From Siderastrea siderea (taxonomy: Eukaryota > Cnidaria > Anthozoa > Scleractinia > Rhizangiidae), in assembly GCA_964030785.1 (NCBI GenBank), contig OZ034971.1, forward strand, positions 37,438,304 through 37,502,303: a stretch of DNA of 64,000 nucleotides, in the 5' to 3' direction. Positions 36,999-47,764 of this stretch are shown here, in pieces (position 1 is the first letter of the stretch; each line of letters starts with the position of its first letter). The position numbers were made by a program, and so were the translations under genes. Under the pieces are notes generated by a model that worked only from the letters and a program-made list of their open reading frames with translations, was not told the DNA's origin and did not search any database.

Positions 36999-39900
36999 TC
37001 ATGTACGCCACACGGAAAATGCCGGCTTGCTACTGTCTTCGCCCTGTCCTCGTGTTTTTGTTTCCGCCAAAACATCGCCGCCAGCAGAAGCACCTGTGAA
37101 AAGCAATTAACCCTTTAACCTTTTGCTTTATTTAACAGATTTATTGACCACAAACAAATACTTAACAAGGAGATCCGGGGGGGGGGGGGCACGAACGGGA
37201 CACTAAGCCCCTCGCGAGGCGCCCACCCAAGCTTGAAATGTTTTATCATGTTTGCTAAATATTTGATTTCCCTCAGTGTTCTGTGAATATTCGGGTCCAC
37301 AACAATTTGATCCTTTAAAGCGCAGGGAAAATTTTACAATAAATAAAGATGAAGGCAGGAGCATTCCCTATGTTGGAGTGAATACAACATTTACTCGATA
37401 AAATGCATGTCTTAACATTTTAGGCGGGAAAGAAAAGTAATTTTTGATAGTCTTTGAAGGAATCCTCGTTCTGCGTTTAACAGTTAACCTTACGCTTTGA
37501 ACCCCTTTAAGCAATCGATTTTGAAAACTTACTTTCGGACGTAAAATCAAATTTTAATAAAGACATGTCAGTTTTTGTGGCAGACGAAAAACCATGGCAT
37601 ATACACCATCGACATCATCGACAAACTCAACCCACATACGACGCCGAGTCACCAATTGGAACCTGAACCACCACAGTGGGAGGCAAACTGGTCGGGAGGC
37701 AAGTGCTCTTACCACTGCATCACTGCTGCTCTCCTCTTTCAACTGAAAACTTTGTATTTAAGTACATCGTTCATGCACGGATTGCTTTAAGGACGCCAAT
37801 GGAACATTATCAGGTAATTTTCAAAGGAAGAACCAGCCACGATCACTGTTTAGCTGTTTAGCGGAAGAACTTTAAAACGTTGGCCTTGACATTTTCAAGT
37901 TGGACTCCATTTCCGTACCTAACCAGATTTATCAACAGTTTCTTCCCACTCGAGTAGCCATTTTTAACAAACTGGACAATGTTCATTTTCCCAGCGTTTA
38001 GCATCATTCCTCGAACTTTTCATGCCAGGGGAACCATACTCCCATGGCATAAAAGGGGGGGGGGGGGGGAATATTGGGAAATGTCTAGATTACTGGATAT
38101 AATTATTGTATTAAATAAATTTCTAGATCACTGGGTTTAATTATTGTAATTAAACACCTTACCAAGAGGGAAGTTCGAGCTCTCTTGATTGCTGTGTCGC
38201 TTAACAAAAGGATCAGACTGAAGCACATAAGCTGAACCAGGCCGGGAGAATGCAGCCTAGAAAAACAAACAAACAAAAATAGTAATGTTGACATAATATT
38301 CGCTAAAAGGTAAAATGATGTATATACAAGGCTAAAAAAGATAAAAAGGGGGGAGGGGGGGGGGGGGTTATAAACGATTAAAAGGAACCAAACGTTTTCG
38401 ACAAGTAGGTCATCATCAGGGTTAAAAGGCCGTTCGTGATTTGCATGGTTTTTATACTCAGGTTATTCCCGAAGGGAACAACTGCGCAACATAGCAATTA
38501 ACTTGTTTGTTCAAAGTTGGGCTCCTCTGTTGGATAATTAGGCCCTCGATGATCTTTCTCTTAAAATAAGATCTTGCTGAACAAAGGACTCTCCACTGGA
38601 ATGAGTGACTTGGGTTTTCCAAAAGGTGACGTGCTGGTTCCGAGGTGTGGCAGATATTTGAATGTTCAGTTATTCGCACTTCAAAATTTCGCATTGTTTC
38701 ACCTACATAGTTTTCTCCGCATGAGCATTCTCCTTCGTAAATAACGTGGGACTTGTGAAGGTTTTTGTCCTAGAGGCTGAATAGACTTTTGATTTGTCTA
38801 GTTTGCCACAGAGTGATGAAAATATACTTGAAATTAGTGAAGGAGTTCAGTTTTGAAATAAACTTTTTGCTTGCGATTTCATTCTTCTTGTAGTAGGGGA
38901 GTTTGATGCAAATCTTTTTCCGTTCTTCGAAGAGAAAATGCGGGATTAAGGGTTCATCTTCAGATGAATTGTTCGATATGAAATTGTCGATGGTGCAGGA
39001 TACAAATTTCTGGGGGTAACCAGCATTTGAGAAAGTGGTCTTGATTTCTTTTACGTCGCGATCAAGATTTGTGGAGATGTTTTTGGCTCTGTGTAGGGCT
39101 CCTGTAATGCAATTTCTCTTCCAATTGGTTGGTACTTCTAATGACCAGTGTGTGGGTAATTTCCCCGGTTTTTTGTAGAAGTTACAGTCAAAACCGTCGT
39201 TAATTGTTTATAGCCCCCCCCCCCCCCCCTTTTTTATCTTTTTTAGCCTTGTATATACATCAAAAATAGTAATGTTAAGCGTTAATAGACCCTTCCACGG
39301 TTTTTTCAACCTTTCACATGGACCAGTTAGCGAAAATCCATCTACACTGCTGGTAAAAGCGCTTTAAAATCAGTAAAGTTGCCAAGTTTGACAGTGATAG
39401 GATGACAAATAACAACGATATGGCTCCTAAAATGCGCAAGATTTTATAGACGTTTGTATGGTGGGGGGCACACACAAACGTCTAGAAAATTTCGCGACTT
39501 TGCGGAGGTATATTTTCTCGTTTCTGGCATATCACTCTCAAACTTGGCAAGTGTACTAATTTTAAGGCGCTCTTCCTGGTAGTGTCGATAAATTTTCGCT
39601 AACTGGTCCTTGTCAAAAGTTGAAAAAAACCGGGGAAGAGTCTCTTATCAGCAAAGCCTAATCGAGTCCAAACAGAATTATGAAGTTCAACATCTCTAAC
39701 AAATGTCAGTTTGTGCAAAAACATGTAAATGGAGTAGATTTTGGGTGTAATCAGCTAGTTTCCTCCACGACGCTAAGCACCCTTACCAATCTTGCTTTGG
39801 GACCTGATCCAGGCCTGCCTGCCGACCCTACTGTAGAAGGCTCCTCAAGCTGAAATTACAAACACGAACAGTTGTTAGACAATTGCTTTCCTCTAAGGCA

Positions 39901-42900
39901 ATCACTCCCACAAACAGCAGGGGTAGCACCAGGGTCTTATGAAGCTGGGATCAATTTTGTTCCCTTTTCATTGTCCTCACAAATTAACAGTCTGAGAGTG
40001 TAACAAGGCCCCTAAAAGAATTCAAAAAGAGCAATCCCAGTCCAATAAAGTCAACTAGTGTAAACCTAAGTATCATAATTATGAGGAATATTGACTATGT
40101 GGGGTTGCCTTAGCCACGAAAGATGTGGAAGACATTGAGCTGTTTGAGGGTTTGATTCCATCGTGGACTCAGACTTTTTTCTTTGTCCCACTTCTTTGCT
40201 TTCCAGGCTTGAAAACACCAAAATACCATCTTTCTTTCTTTCTTTCTTTCTTTTAAGGAATGGTCAAAATGGAGCTACTGCTACTTCAACTTGATGTGTA
40301 CATGCATATAAAAACAGTGAAGAATTTTACCTGATGCCTACTTTTAAGTTACAAGATTTTATTCTTTTCAAACTTTATTTTACTGAAAAAAGTTGATGCA
40401 TCTCATCACCAAAAAAAAAAATCACCGACACATTTTGTAGTTCCAGAAAATATCCATACTTCCCCCACCAAAGTTTTTTGTTTTGCCCCCCCCCTCCCCC
40501 TCTCCTCCCAAGAAATTCCAGTTTAGCTTCATACTTTGCTTCTAAAATTTTGGCTTTTAAGACCCCCCTCCCCCTAGGAATTTCCAATGACCTTCCATGG
40601 GGTGGGTATGGATTTTTTCTAGAACTACACATTACCTTTTTTATTATTCCTTTTTCTATAAGCTCCTGCTTAGATGTTCTGGGTAAGTTTAAAGCTGAAG
40701 ATTACAACAAAAGAAAATTGGCAAATGATGTTGACAGCATAATAAGCCAGTTGAACAATGACTTGTAGATGTACAGGTCACTGTTCTACTGGCTTGAAAA
40801 CAAATTTTCAAGCATTGCATAAGGGTGTCACACAAGGTAATGTACTGTGCAACTTGTCTGACAGCGGTCAGGGCTCGAGACTAACGGTAGCCAACTAGTC
40901 ACAGACTAGTAAAAATTCTCTTTTGGCTAGTACGTTTTGCACTTTCACTAGCCATTTTGGCTAGTGAAAATTTCAAAGCACTAAAGCACCGGATGGAAAC
41001 CAAACTGACTGTACTTCTGATGATTGAATCCCAAAAGCAAATTGAATGAACAGAAACTAAAACTTATTCCGTAAAAGGATATCATAAGTAAAGTTCGTAT
41101 GATACTTATTTGTCCTCTCAACGTTTCTCCCTATTAATTCTTGTCTCAGTTGGCAATGATTCTCTGTCATTAAACGTTCCAATGAAATAAGCCGTCTTCA
41201 GAACGTTTCACCATACGTTTCCTTGAAAGGTCCTTTAGTGCGTTCATATGAAATTAGTCTAGTTTCGTACGTAAGTACACTCTCACAATTCTTTAGTCTT
41301 CTCTTATCGACTTTTTCCCATTCATTACTACGTTCGTACAATATTAGTTTCTCTCCCATGTAGCGTTTCTCTCTACGTAACGTCGTTTGTATATTAGTCT
41401 TGTCTTCCCAACGTTTCTCCGTTTCTAGATATTGGCCAAGATAACCGAAACTGAAAAGAGAGGTGTGAATAACACCTTGCCCGCGAATTTGCCCTGAACT
41501 CATGGATACTTTGTATTCGTGTGAGGATCTTGAAGTGCTGGAAAGAACAGTCATCATTCCAGTTCTTCACTCTTGAATTTACAGAGAGGCATGTTTACAG
41601 TACTCAACTCGGCTAAAAATTACACATATTGAACACAGTACGAGATTATGTAAAAAAAAGTCTGGCTAGTGAAAATTTATTTTGGCTAGTGAAATCAAGC
41701 CTCTCACTAGCCACCAGGCTACTAAGCTGAAAAGTTAGTCTCGAGCCCTGAGCGGTGCAATAAAATTGCAAGGAAAGTTGCACAAAACATTGCCTTAAAT
41801 GTTAACATTCCTTCGTAAGTGACATGTAACTGGGTGAATAGATTCTTAGTGAATACTTTAACTATTACCAGTATTGATACTTGATTCTCTTGAGGATCAA
41901 GTATCAAGTGCCAACTTACATTTTAAGAGTACTGTACCAGGACTGTAAAATGTACATGCATCATATTGTATCAACCATAATAAAGTTCTACCATTGCCCC
42001 TTGGGGTGGGGGCCAGGATACACCTTGAAACCTTTGGTGGGGTGAGTTGCCACTCCTTGAAACTCATACCCATTTCAGACTAAAATATCCTGTTTTGCCT
42101 TCCCAATATCAGACCCAGCAGAACACCCTTGAAAATTGTCTCCCTTTTAAGCCAAAATAGCAAAAATCTACACCATTTTTAAGACAAACAAGCAAAACAT
42201 ACCAAATTTCAGAACAGATGTACATGTATATGTAAAAAAAAATTACATGTGTTTTCATACTGAAACAGCTCACAAACCTTACCCTTTGTATTGCATTATG
42301 CTCTGTATAACTTACATAGAGGAGAAATCACTCCCCACTCCTTGGGGAAAATACTATTACCAGGTTTTTACCTGCAAAATGCGACCAAACTTTGTCAGAA
42401 GCTGAGGCAAAGTCCTTTGCACTTCTAAAAGAAGAAATGAAAAGAAGAAATTGACAGTGCGGTAAACAGCTGGAAACATGGTGTTTTTTCAGAGCTGGAC
42501 TGGACTTGAAATCTTAGTGTTAATGATATGAAATCTCATTATGGTCTTCCTTAAATTTTTATGAACAAGACACCATTTATTCTTCATTTATTTTCACTTA
42601 TCAGGTGTACAAAAATAATGCTGAATGTCAGTGATTGACCAAATTGTTACCTAGCATTAATTTGTAGTGAGAAATCAAATTTCTATTTGATGGCCATTGC
42701 TTTTTGCTGGCCTTCTACAGTAGTTAGTAAAATTTCTAGCAAGTGAGTGCTCTGGAAAAAAGTTAAAACTTAAATAATTTGGACATTTATTGTTTTGGCA
42801 TACAAAATCTGCAGTGTGTGCAAAAGTGTTCAAAAGTTAGTCATCAGTTAAATGCTGTATAAAAGACTCTTGCAGGTGGTCTCATGCAGTCAGGATTCAG

Positions 42901-45900
42901 ACATGACCAAAACAACTGACCACGAAGCTGTTGAGTCCTAAAAAGGAAAGACATTGAAGTTTACTTGAGCCAAGTCCTGGCTCCTGTCAGATGCTGATAG
43001 ATCAACATACTACATGTACATGTACACTGTACCTTCCCTCGCTGTCAGGAAGCTCTGGTTGTGCATTTCTCTCCAGAAGAAGCATCACAATCTGCGTATT
43101 TTTATTTAATATTTATTAATATTTTTATTACTACTAGGGCCGCAACGATACACCAATGCATTGGTGAACCACGATATTTTTGTCCAATGATACTGAATAT
43201 CAATATTTAAATAAGATATCATGATATTACAATACAATAAAATATGCTACATCAACAAATTTGGGAAATCACTGTCTTCAATAATTCTTTAGCCAAGCTC
43301 TACATTTTAGCCCTTGTAAGGCGATTTGATATGGTGTTATTACTGTGATAAATTTAATATTATGGAAATAAATTATTTAAAAGTAGTGTTAAGTTGTTAG
43401 TACTAGTTCTGTCATGCACAGTAACGTATCGTATCATGTACTGTATTGTGGCCCTTGTATCGAGATATGTATCACATCCATGGGAAAATGTATCTTGCAG
43501 CCCTAATTACTACTTAATTTCAAGACCACTCCAATTGAGGGGCTTTAAACCTTTTCAGGAGCAATGAAACAAATAATACAAAATTAATGAACATACACGT
43601 GCAGGGGTTTCAATAAAATTTGAAGTAGGCAGCTCGTCTGAATAGAGTAACCGCCGGTATCAACTAGGGGTTTGAAACAATCTTCTTTTAATTACTTTAA
43701 TTTAGGGCAAAAAGTAGCCGACTTTTCTGAGCGAAATAGCCGACGCTTTTCATCGGCCGTCGGTGCTTATTGAAAGCACTGCATGTGTATTTATAGGGTG
43801 GCTGAGGAGTTGAACTCGGGTCTACTGAGAACAACTCCAGTCAGTGCTCAACAGAGTGGGACTTGAACCTGGCATCTCCAATTTTATGTTTGGCACCCTA
43901 ACCACTTTCGCACGCTACCTCTGCAGTAATATTATGACCAAAGTAAATTCTCAGTTACTCCACCCATCCCTGTTTAAGACTGTTCATTTATCATTCAATT
44001 TCTCCTAGTATAATATCACTACTTGATCAAATATACAGGTCATGAGAATAAAGGAAATGACATCCGAAGATGAACTTTCTTGATGTTCACTTGAACAAAT
44101 TCTGCCACCATGCACCATACGAGATAAATAGAGAACAGTGTGGAAAACACACATGGTTAAATTTTTGCTGTGCTATGGAATAATAATGTAAAATCCATCA
44201 CTTAATTATAAATTATGGTTCTTAAGTTCTCCTTAGTTGAACAGTATACTAAGTCTTCTTGTAATGTTCCAGAAAATATCCTTATTCCATACTCCCACAC
44301 AGATGGGTTTTTGGGTTTGAATCCTCAACCTCTCTGGAAATTCCAGTTTAGGCTGACATACATTCCTTTAAAAATTTTGGCCTTCAAGCCCCCCCCCCCC
44401 CCTCTCAGAATTTCCAATGACCCTTGCGGTGGGGGTATGGATATTTTTTGGAACCGCACATTGTTCTGCCTCCAGGGTTTACTTGTATGTTACTGCATAG
44501 TATACAGGCATGTAGACACAAGGAGCTCAAAAAGTTTATAATGTACACATACCTTCCCATGTTCCTGAAATGTCGCAGCATGGAGTGGTGTCCACAAAGT
44601 TACCTTGTTCTGTGCATTGACATCTGAGAAAAGCAAAGTCAATGCATGCAAACACAAAAAAACAGTGATTTATTAGATTCCAGAAATCAAATAACTGGCT
44701 ACCTACAAACACTGTATATAACACAACTGTGTATAACATCTTAAAGTAATCAAGAAATAAATATTCCCTTTCAATGGTTTGTAAACCCAGCTGTCAAGAT
44801 ATGCTAGTTATAGCCTCGCTACTAACCTGCTAAAAACTACCTACTAAAATTGTGCCATTCTAACAACTTTTTATTATAATTATAATTTTTAAAAAGGCTC
44901 ATTAAAGAATGTCAAGATCAATTCAGATTTGAACACTACAATTTACACTCCCAGATTGCATCTTCCAAATGTAAAAATCCTGGACTTGCTTATGTAAGAT
45001 TCATACAGGTACATAGTCAATGTATCTTCAAAATGGAAATAACCAAATAAAGAACAAATTTTAGTACCTGCTCCTTTGTCCAAAAGAGTTTTCACTACAT
45101 CATAAAAGCCCCAGAAACATGCTGAAACAATGCAATGGAAACATAATGATTACATGTACTTGGCAAGGAGTGACAAATAAGGTGAATGCATGAAGTGAGA
45201 TATAATTTATGACACCTTTCTTGAACACTTGATCACATTAGTTGTAAAGTATAGTGTAGTGAGTAACTACACCACCACTACCATAACTACTGTATTGCAT
45301 TATCTGTAACTACCATATTGCATTATCCTACCAGATTATGTCATGTACATCAGACGTTTAGGGGTCCTAAGGACAAGATCGCTTTGGTATACCACACTTT
45401 TTATACTAATTCCTGCAAAGTCACAAAAAAAATTTCTGGTTCCTGGAGTAACCAGAAATATTTCTCTGGTTCCAAAGGAAGTGCCCATGACCCCTTCCAC
45501 ACTCTTGGGACTGAAAATATAAACAATACTTTTAAAGCAAACCAGCTATCTCAACAATGAAAAGTCATCCTTTGGGGATTTGTCAGTTCAGTGATTGACC
45601 ACCATACAAAATGACAGGCTTTGAATGGACATTTGTTGGAAAGTGACATGCTGGAGCCTACCAGTGCTCATTAATAAGGACTCCCTAAAGAAGAAACATG
45701 CCTTAGTAGCTGTCCCTGCAGGGCATACTAGGCATGTTTCCTCCTTACTAGGCATGTTTAATTTCCTCTTTTTGCCAAAACTTTGCATCCCATGGAAAAG
45801 TCCCTTGAGGGGTTGCATTGCAGGGACAGGTGCATCTGGCCTTTGATTGGCTGCAGCTCTAGTCCCAGGTTTTGTGCATAGATTGCTTGGACTAGTACAC

Positions 45901-47566
45901 ACAGGAACAAGCCAGGATTACTGAATGCAAGGTTACCACAATCCGTTTGCTTGATCAAAGCAAAGCTTCTGAGGACATACACATACAGTGTACAGCACCG
46001 CATCTATGTTGTAATGCTGGAGAAACTTACATGTAATGGTTCAATGTTTCCTCTGACACTCTGGATTGGTCAAGGCAAGCTTTTAGTTGATCAAGCTTCA
46101 AGCTTCAAGCTTTTATTTTTGCTTTTAAACTCCTAGTATAGTTTCTCTGTTTTAGGAGTAGACTCTTTAAAGATTAAAGGTCACCTCATGACTGGCTTAG
46201 CAACTTCTCTCTCCTTCTTTATCTCACCTTTCTGTACACACATACATGTATGGGCACTGAATTGTCTACAAATTATTATTACATAAACAAGAGTGTTTTG
46301 TGGAAAATACACCACTCGTAAAGTTCATATGAAACTACATCCAGGACTCGAGTGGTGTATTTTCCATATCCTTGCTAGTGAGGATATGGATGACACCATT
46401 TCCCATTTTTACACTGTTGTTTGTGTAAAATAGCTCTTGTGTATATCAAAAATAATAGTAAGAAAATTACACAGCAACTTGAAGATAAAAACACTATTTT
46501 ACTTACTCACTGCGCTCGTTCGTAAAATATTGTTTTAACCACTCGAAAACAAAATTCATATATAGATCTTATATAGATATCATTTCCTTACTTACCAATA
46601 TCATTTCCTTACTTACCAATATCATTTCCTTACTTACCAATATAAAGCTGACTTTGAAGTTTTTCATCTGCTCCTCCACCAATCTGAATGTCTTCAGACA
46701 TAAACTGTTCAACAAGCTTTTGATACAGAAATGAGAGAACTAAGATGTCTTCAAGACAAGTTGATACAAGAAAACTGTCTTAAATTGCCTTATGGCTCCC
46801 TTGGTTATCTTTCTTTTGACAAAATGATGACCTTTTTATTGTGGTGTCATTTTTGGCTCAGATACAATTCAATGGAAGGTCAGTATAGTCATATCTATTG
46901 GGTTAAACTGCAATAAGAATTGATTGTTTTTTTAAGATGTTGTTTGAACCCCATTCCATGCCTGTTTGAAATTAAAACTAAATTTAACATGCCCCACCCA
47001 GGGACATTCTGTTGGGGGGGGGGGGAGGGGAGGGGGGGAAGTAGAGAACATCTCTGTGACCTTCTCTGTTTTGTTTTGATTTGTGTAATTTAGAATAGAG
47101 AAGGAGTTAGAAATTAATTTTTTTTGGTTCTCTTACCTAGATTGATCAGGGGTTATAATTCTCACCGAAGCTTTGTGAAGGGAAACAACTATAATGTGAC
47201 CTTACTGAAAAAAAGTGTTACCGTCAAAACAAGGTCATTATTAGCTTACATCCGGGCTTACTTAATCAATGTACTGTACAGTACTAAGCAAAGTGACCGG
47301 TTGAGCATAAACTTAAGTTTATGTAAGTAAGCTTACTTTGGTTGCCGTCGTTTGCGAGGATTATGAAAACTCAAATTCCTTCAAGCTCAAAGCATGCGCA
47401 GTTTTCCTGTTGCAATTAGCTAATTTCCTCTTACCTTTTCATCTCCCTTTTGTGCTAATGTAGAAATCTCAGGTGTAGCTGTATTGAGTCCCTTTAGTTG
47501 TCTTTGCAAGTCATAATCGATACAATCTTCCAAGGGCTTGTCACCTCCATCCGAAACTGCCGCCAT
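36999..47566 (-). CDS. Ankyrin-repeat protein, ten exons, 252 residues
   Basis: Coding exons on the minus strand: 47,566-47,435; 46,716-46,638; 45,121-45,068; 44,623-44,553; 43,091-43,033; 42,424-42,372; 40,694-40,636; 39,849-39,787; 38,256-38,163; 37,093-36,999. All have AG/GT borders and consistent phases; the total is 759 nt including TGA. The protein begins MAAVSDGGDK. Ankyrin units lie at about residues 66-96 (ACFWGFYDVVKTLLDKGADV) and 98-131 (TPLHAATFQEHGKIVMLLLE), followed by a partial repeat (SAKDFASASDKVWSHFA). A conserved-looking linker (RTSKQELIEKGIIKK) and a low-complexity polar tail ending KPAFSVWRT follow. No enzyme domain is seen, so a protein-binding role is inferred. I do not recognise the orthologue. 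Several introns contain transposons, two of them almost touching splice sites. Confidence 0.85.
37590..37742 (-). repeat. tRNA-derived SINE head relic
   Basis: On the minus strand 'gtggtaagagcacttgcctc' is an A-box-type tRNA head, followed by 'gtggtggttcaggttcc' and then 'gactcggcgtcgtatgtgg'. The layout recalls an abundant cnidarian SINE. The stems are degraded and there is an internal duplication of 'gtttgcctccc'-like sequence. Confidence 0.55.
38291..39261 (-). mobile_element. 5'-truncated Penelope-like element in intron 8 of the ankyrin gene
   Basis: The minus strand reads the end of a Penelope-like polyprotein in nearly one frame: LHRAKNISTNLDRDVKEIKT, HFLFEERKKICIKLPYY, then after a stop HVIYEGECSCGENYVGET, MRNFEVRITEHSN, ARHLLENPSHSFQW and KIIEGLIIQQRSPTLNKQVN. 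The ENYVGET...R..EH segment is the GIY-YIG endonuclease domain that marks this class. Reverse transcriptase is mostly missing. Both ends carry inverted copies of a region of about 55 bp starting 'gatgtatatacaaggctaaa' (38,318 and 39,261). The 15-bp direct repeat 'aaaaatagtaatgtt' (38,276-38,290 and 39,262-39,276) brackets the insertion as a target-site duplication. A stop and truncation make it inactive. Confidence 0.85.
38458..38780 (-). pseudogene. GIY-YIG endonuclease domain of the Penelope-like element
   Basis: From about 38,780 down to the TGA at 38,458 an open frame covers the whole endonuclease domain: CSCGENYVGET (Y and G of the second motif), R.TEH about 17 residues later, H...NPSH.F.W, and the closing E and N of KIIEGLIIQQ...LN. 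The frame is closed upstream by a stop at about 38,790, so the protein could not be made as one piece with the reverse transcriptase. Confidence 0.8.
39287..39643. mobile_element. 357-bp fold-back element in intron 8
   Basis: Arms of about 107 bp starting 'agacccttcc' (left) and 'agactcttcc' (reverse complement of right) match at roughly 80%, including 'ggaccagttagcgaaaat' and 'ttgccaagtttga'. No open frame. It sits 26 bp from the Penelope-like insertion. Confidence 0.8.
40437..40628. mobile_element. 192-bp MITE ending 7 bp from the splice donor of exon 7 of the ankyrin gene
   Basis: Inverted ends 'gtagttccagaaaatatcca' and, in reverse complement, 'gtagttctagaaaaaatcca'. The centre holds poly-C tracts and 'gaaattccagttta'. 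A relative with the same order of words is at about 44,261-44,460. Confidence 0.75.
40869..41750. mobile_element. 882-bp element with 17-bp perfect TIRs and AGCGGT target duplication
   Basis: Perfect inverted termini 'cagggctcgagactaac' (40,869-40,885 and 41,734-41,750). Direct repeat AGCGGT flanks both ends (40,863-40,868 and 41,751-41,756). 'ggctagtgaaaattt' and related words cluster at both sub-terminal regions. The middle (41,100-41,430) is made of degenerate repeats such as 'caacgtttctcc'. The 119-residue minus frame inside is lysine- and arginine-rich with no domain. The CAGGG terminus suggests hAT, but a 6-bp duplication is not typical. Confidence 0.8.
42844..42937 (-). other. Possible alternative last exon of the ankyrin gene
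   Basis: After a good acceptor ('ctttcctttttag') the sequence stays open for 31 codons in exactly the phase left by exon 5 and ends in TGA. It would replace exons 6-10 with a tail beginning RTQQLRGQLFWSC. The main reading skips it, because exon 6 (42,424-42,372) restores an ankyrin-like continuation. Only transcript data can decide. Confidence 0.25.
43135..43505. mobile_element. 371-bp hAT-type MITE with 8-bp target duplication
   Basis: Termini 'tagggccgcaacgataca' and 'tgtatcttgcagcccta' are imperfect inverted repeats of the hAT kind. A perfect 8-bp duplication ATTACTAC flanks it (43,127-43,134 and 43,506-43,513). It is non-coding. It lies 43 bp upstream of the exon 5 acceptor of the ankyrin gene, within the usual branch-point distance. 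Confidence 0.88.
43858..43926 (-). repeat. tRNA-derived SINE head relic
   Basis: Minus strand: an A-box-like 'gtagcgtgcgaaagtggtta' followed about 40 bp later by the B-box-like 'ggttcaagtccc'. The stem arms do not pair fully. Lies in intron 4 of the ankyrin gene. Confidence 0.6.
43975..44165. mobile_element. MITE family A, degraded copy
   Basis: 'actacttgatcaaatataca', 'catgagaataaaggaaatga' and 'cttgatgtt' line up with the copy at 20,654-20,871, but the terminal TTAACCC repeats are eroded. Confidence 0.65.
44261..44460. mobile_element. Second copy of the 40,437-40,628 MITE family
   Basis: 'gttccagaaaatatcc' at the left, 'ggtatggatattttttggaac' in opposite orientation at the right, and the inner words 'gaaattccagttta', 'aaaattttgg', poly-C and 'gaatttccaatgac' in the same order. 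It is in intron 4 of the ankyrin gene. Confidence 0.75.
46265..46400. repeat. Fold-back repeat in intron 2 of the ankyrin gene
   Basis: 'ggaaaatacaccactcg' (46,302-46,318) is the reverse complement of 'cgagtggtgtattttcc' (46,348-46,364), with outer partial matches. Non-coding. Confidence 0.75.
46578..46640 (-). repeat. Three tandem 21-bp copies spanning the exon 2 splice donor
   Basis: The unit 'atatcatttccttacttacca' occurs three times without mismatch. On the minus strand each copy contains TTG|GTAAGTAAG-type donor sequence. The exon-proximal copy is the donor that keeps the frame; the other two lie 21 and 42 bp inside the intron. Confidence 0.9.
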
Positions 47567-47764
47567 ATTTCAAGTATCCAAGTGGACACATCAATGCTAA
47601 TTACATGGCAACTTCATTTCACCACATCGAATCCGCTGCTCACTACTACGCGCAAAGCAAGATGGCGGCGATGGCGAACGATGTGAACTAAAAGAAGTTT
47701 GGAAATGTTCTGTGTAATCTCAGATTGAAATGATGTTTGAGCGGGGAAGACTGTAGATAGCATC
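47567..47764. promoter_or_regulatory. Probable bidirectional promoter between two head-to-head genes
   Basis: Only 198 bp separate the start codons of the ankyrin gene (minus) and the membrane-protein gene (plus). The interval contains a consensus YY1-type site AAGATGGCGGC at 47,659-47,669. A second ATGGCGGC sits on the minus-strand start codon. No TATA box is evident. Short upstream reading frames on the plus strand include one at 47,662-47,691 (9 codons plus stop) overlapping the YY1 motif. Confidence 0.6.

Noticed and set aside
40478..40768. Plus-strand frame ending ...EDYNKRKLANDVDSIISQLN
   Set aside because: Looked like a terminal exon, but the opposite strand of 40,636-40,694 fits exactly, in length and phase, as exon 7 of the ankyrin gene; the first part is MITE sequence.
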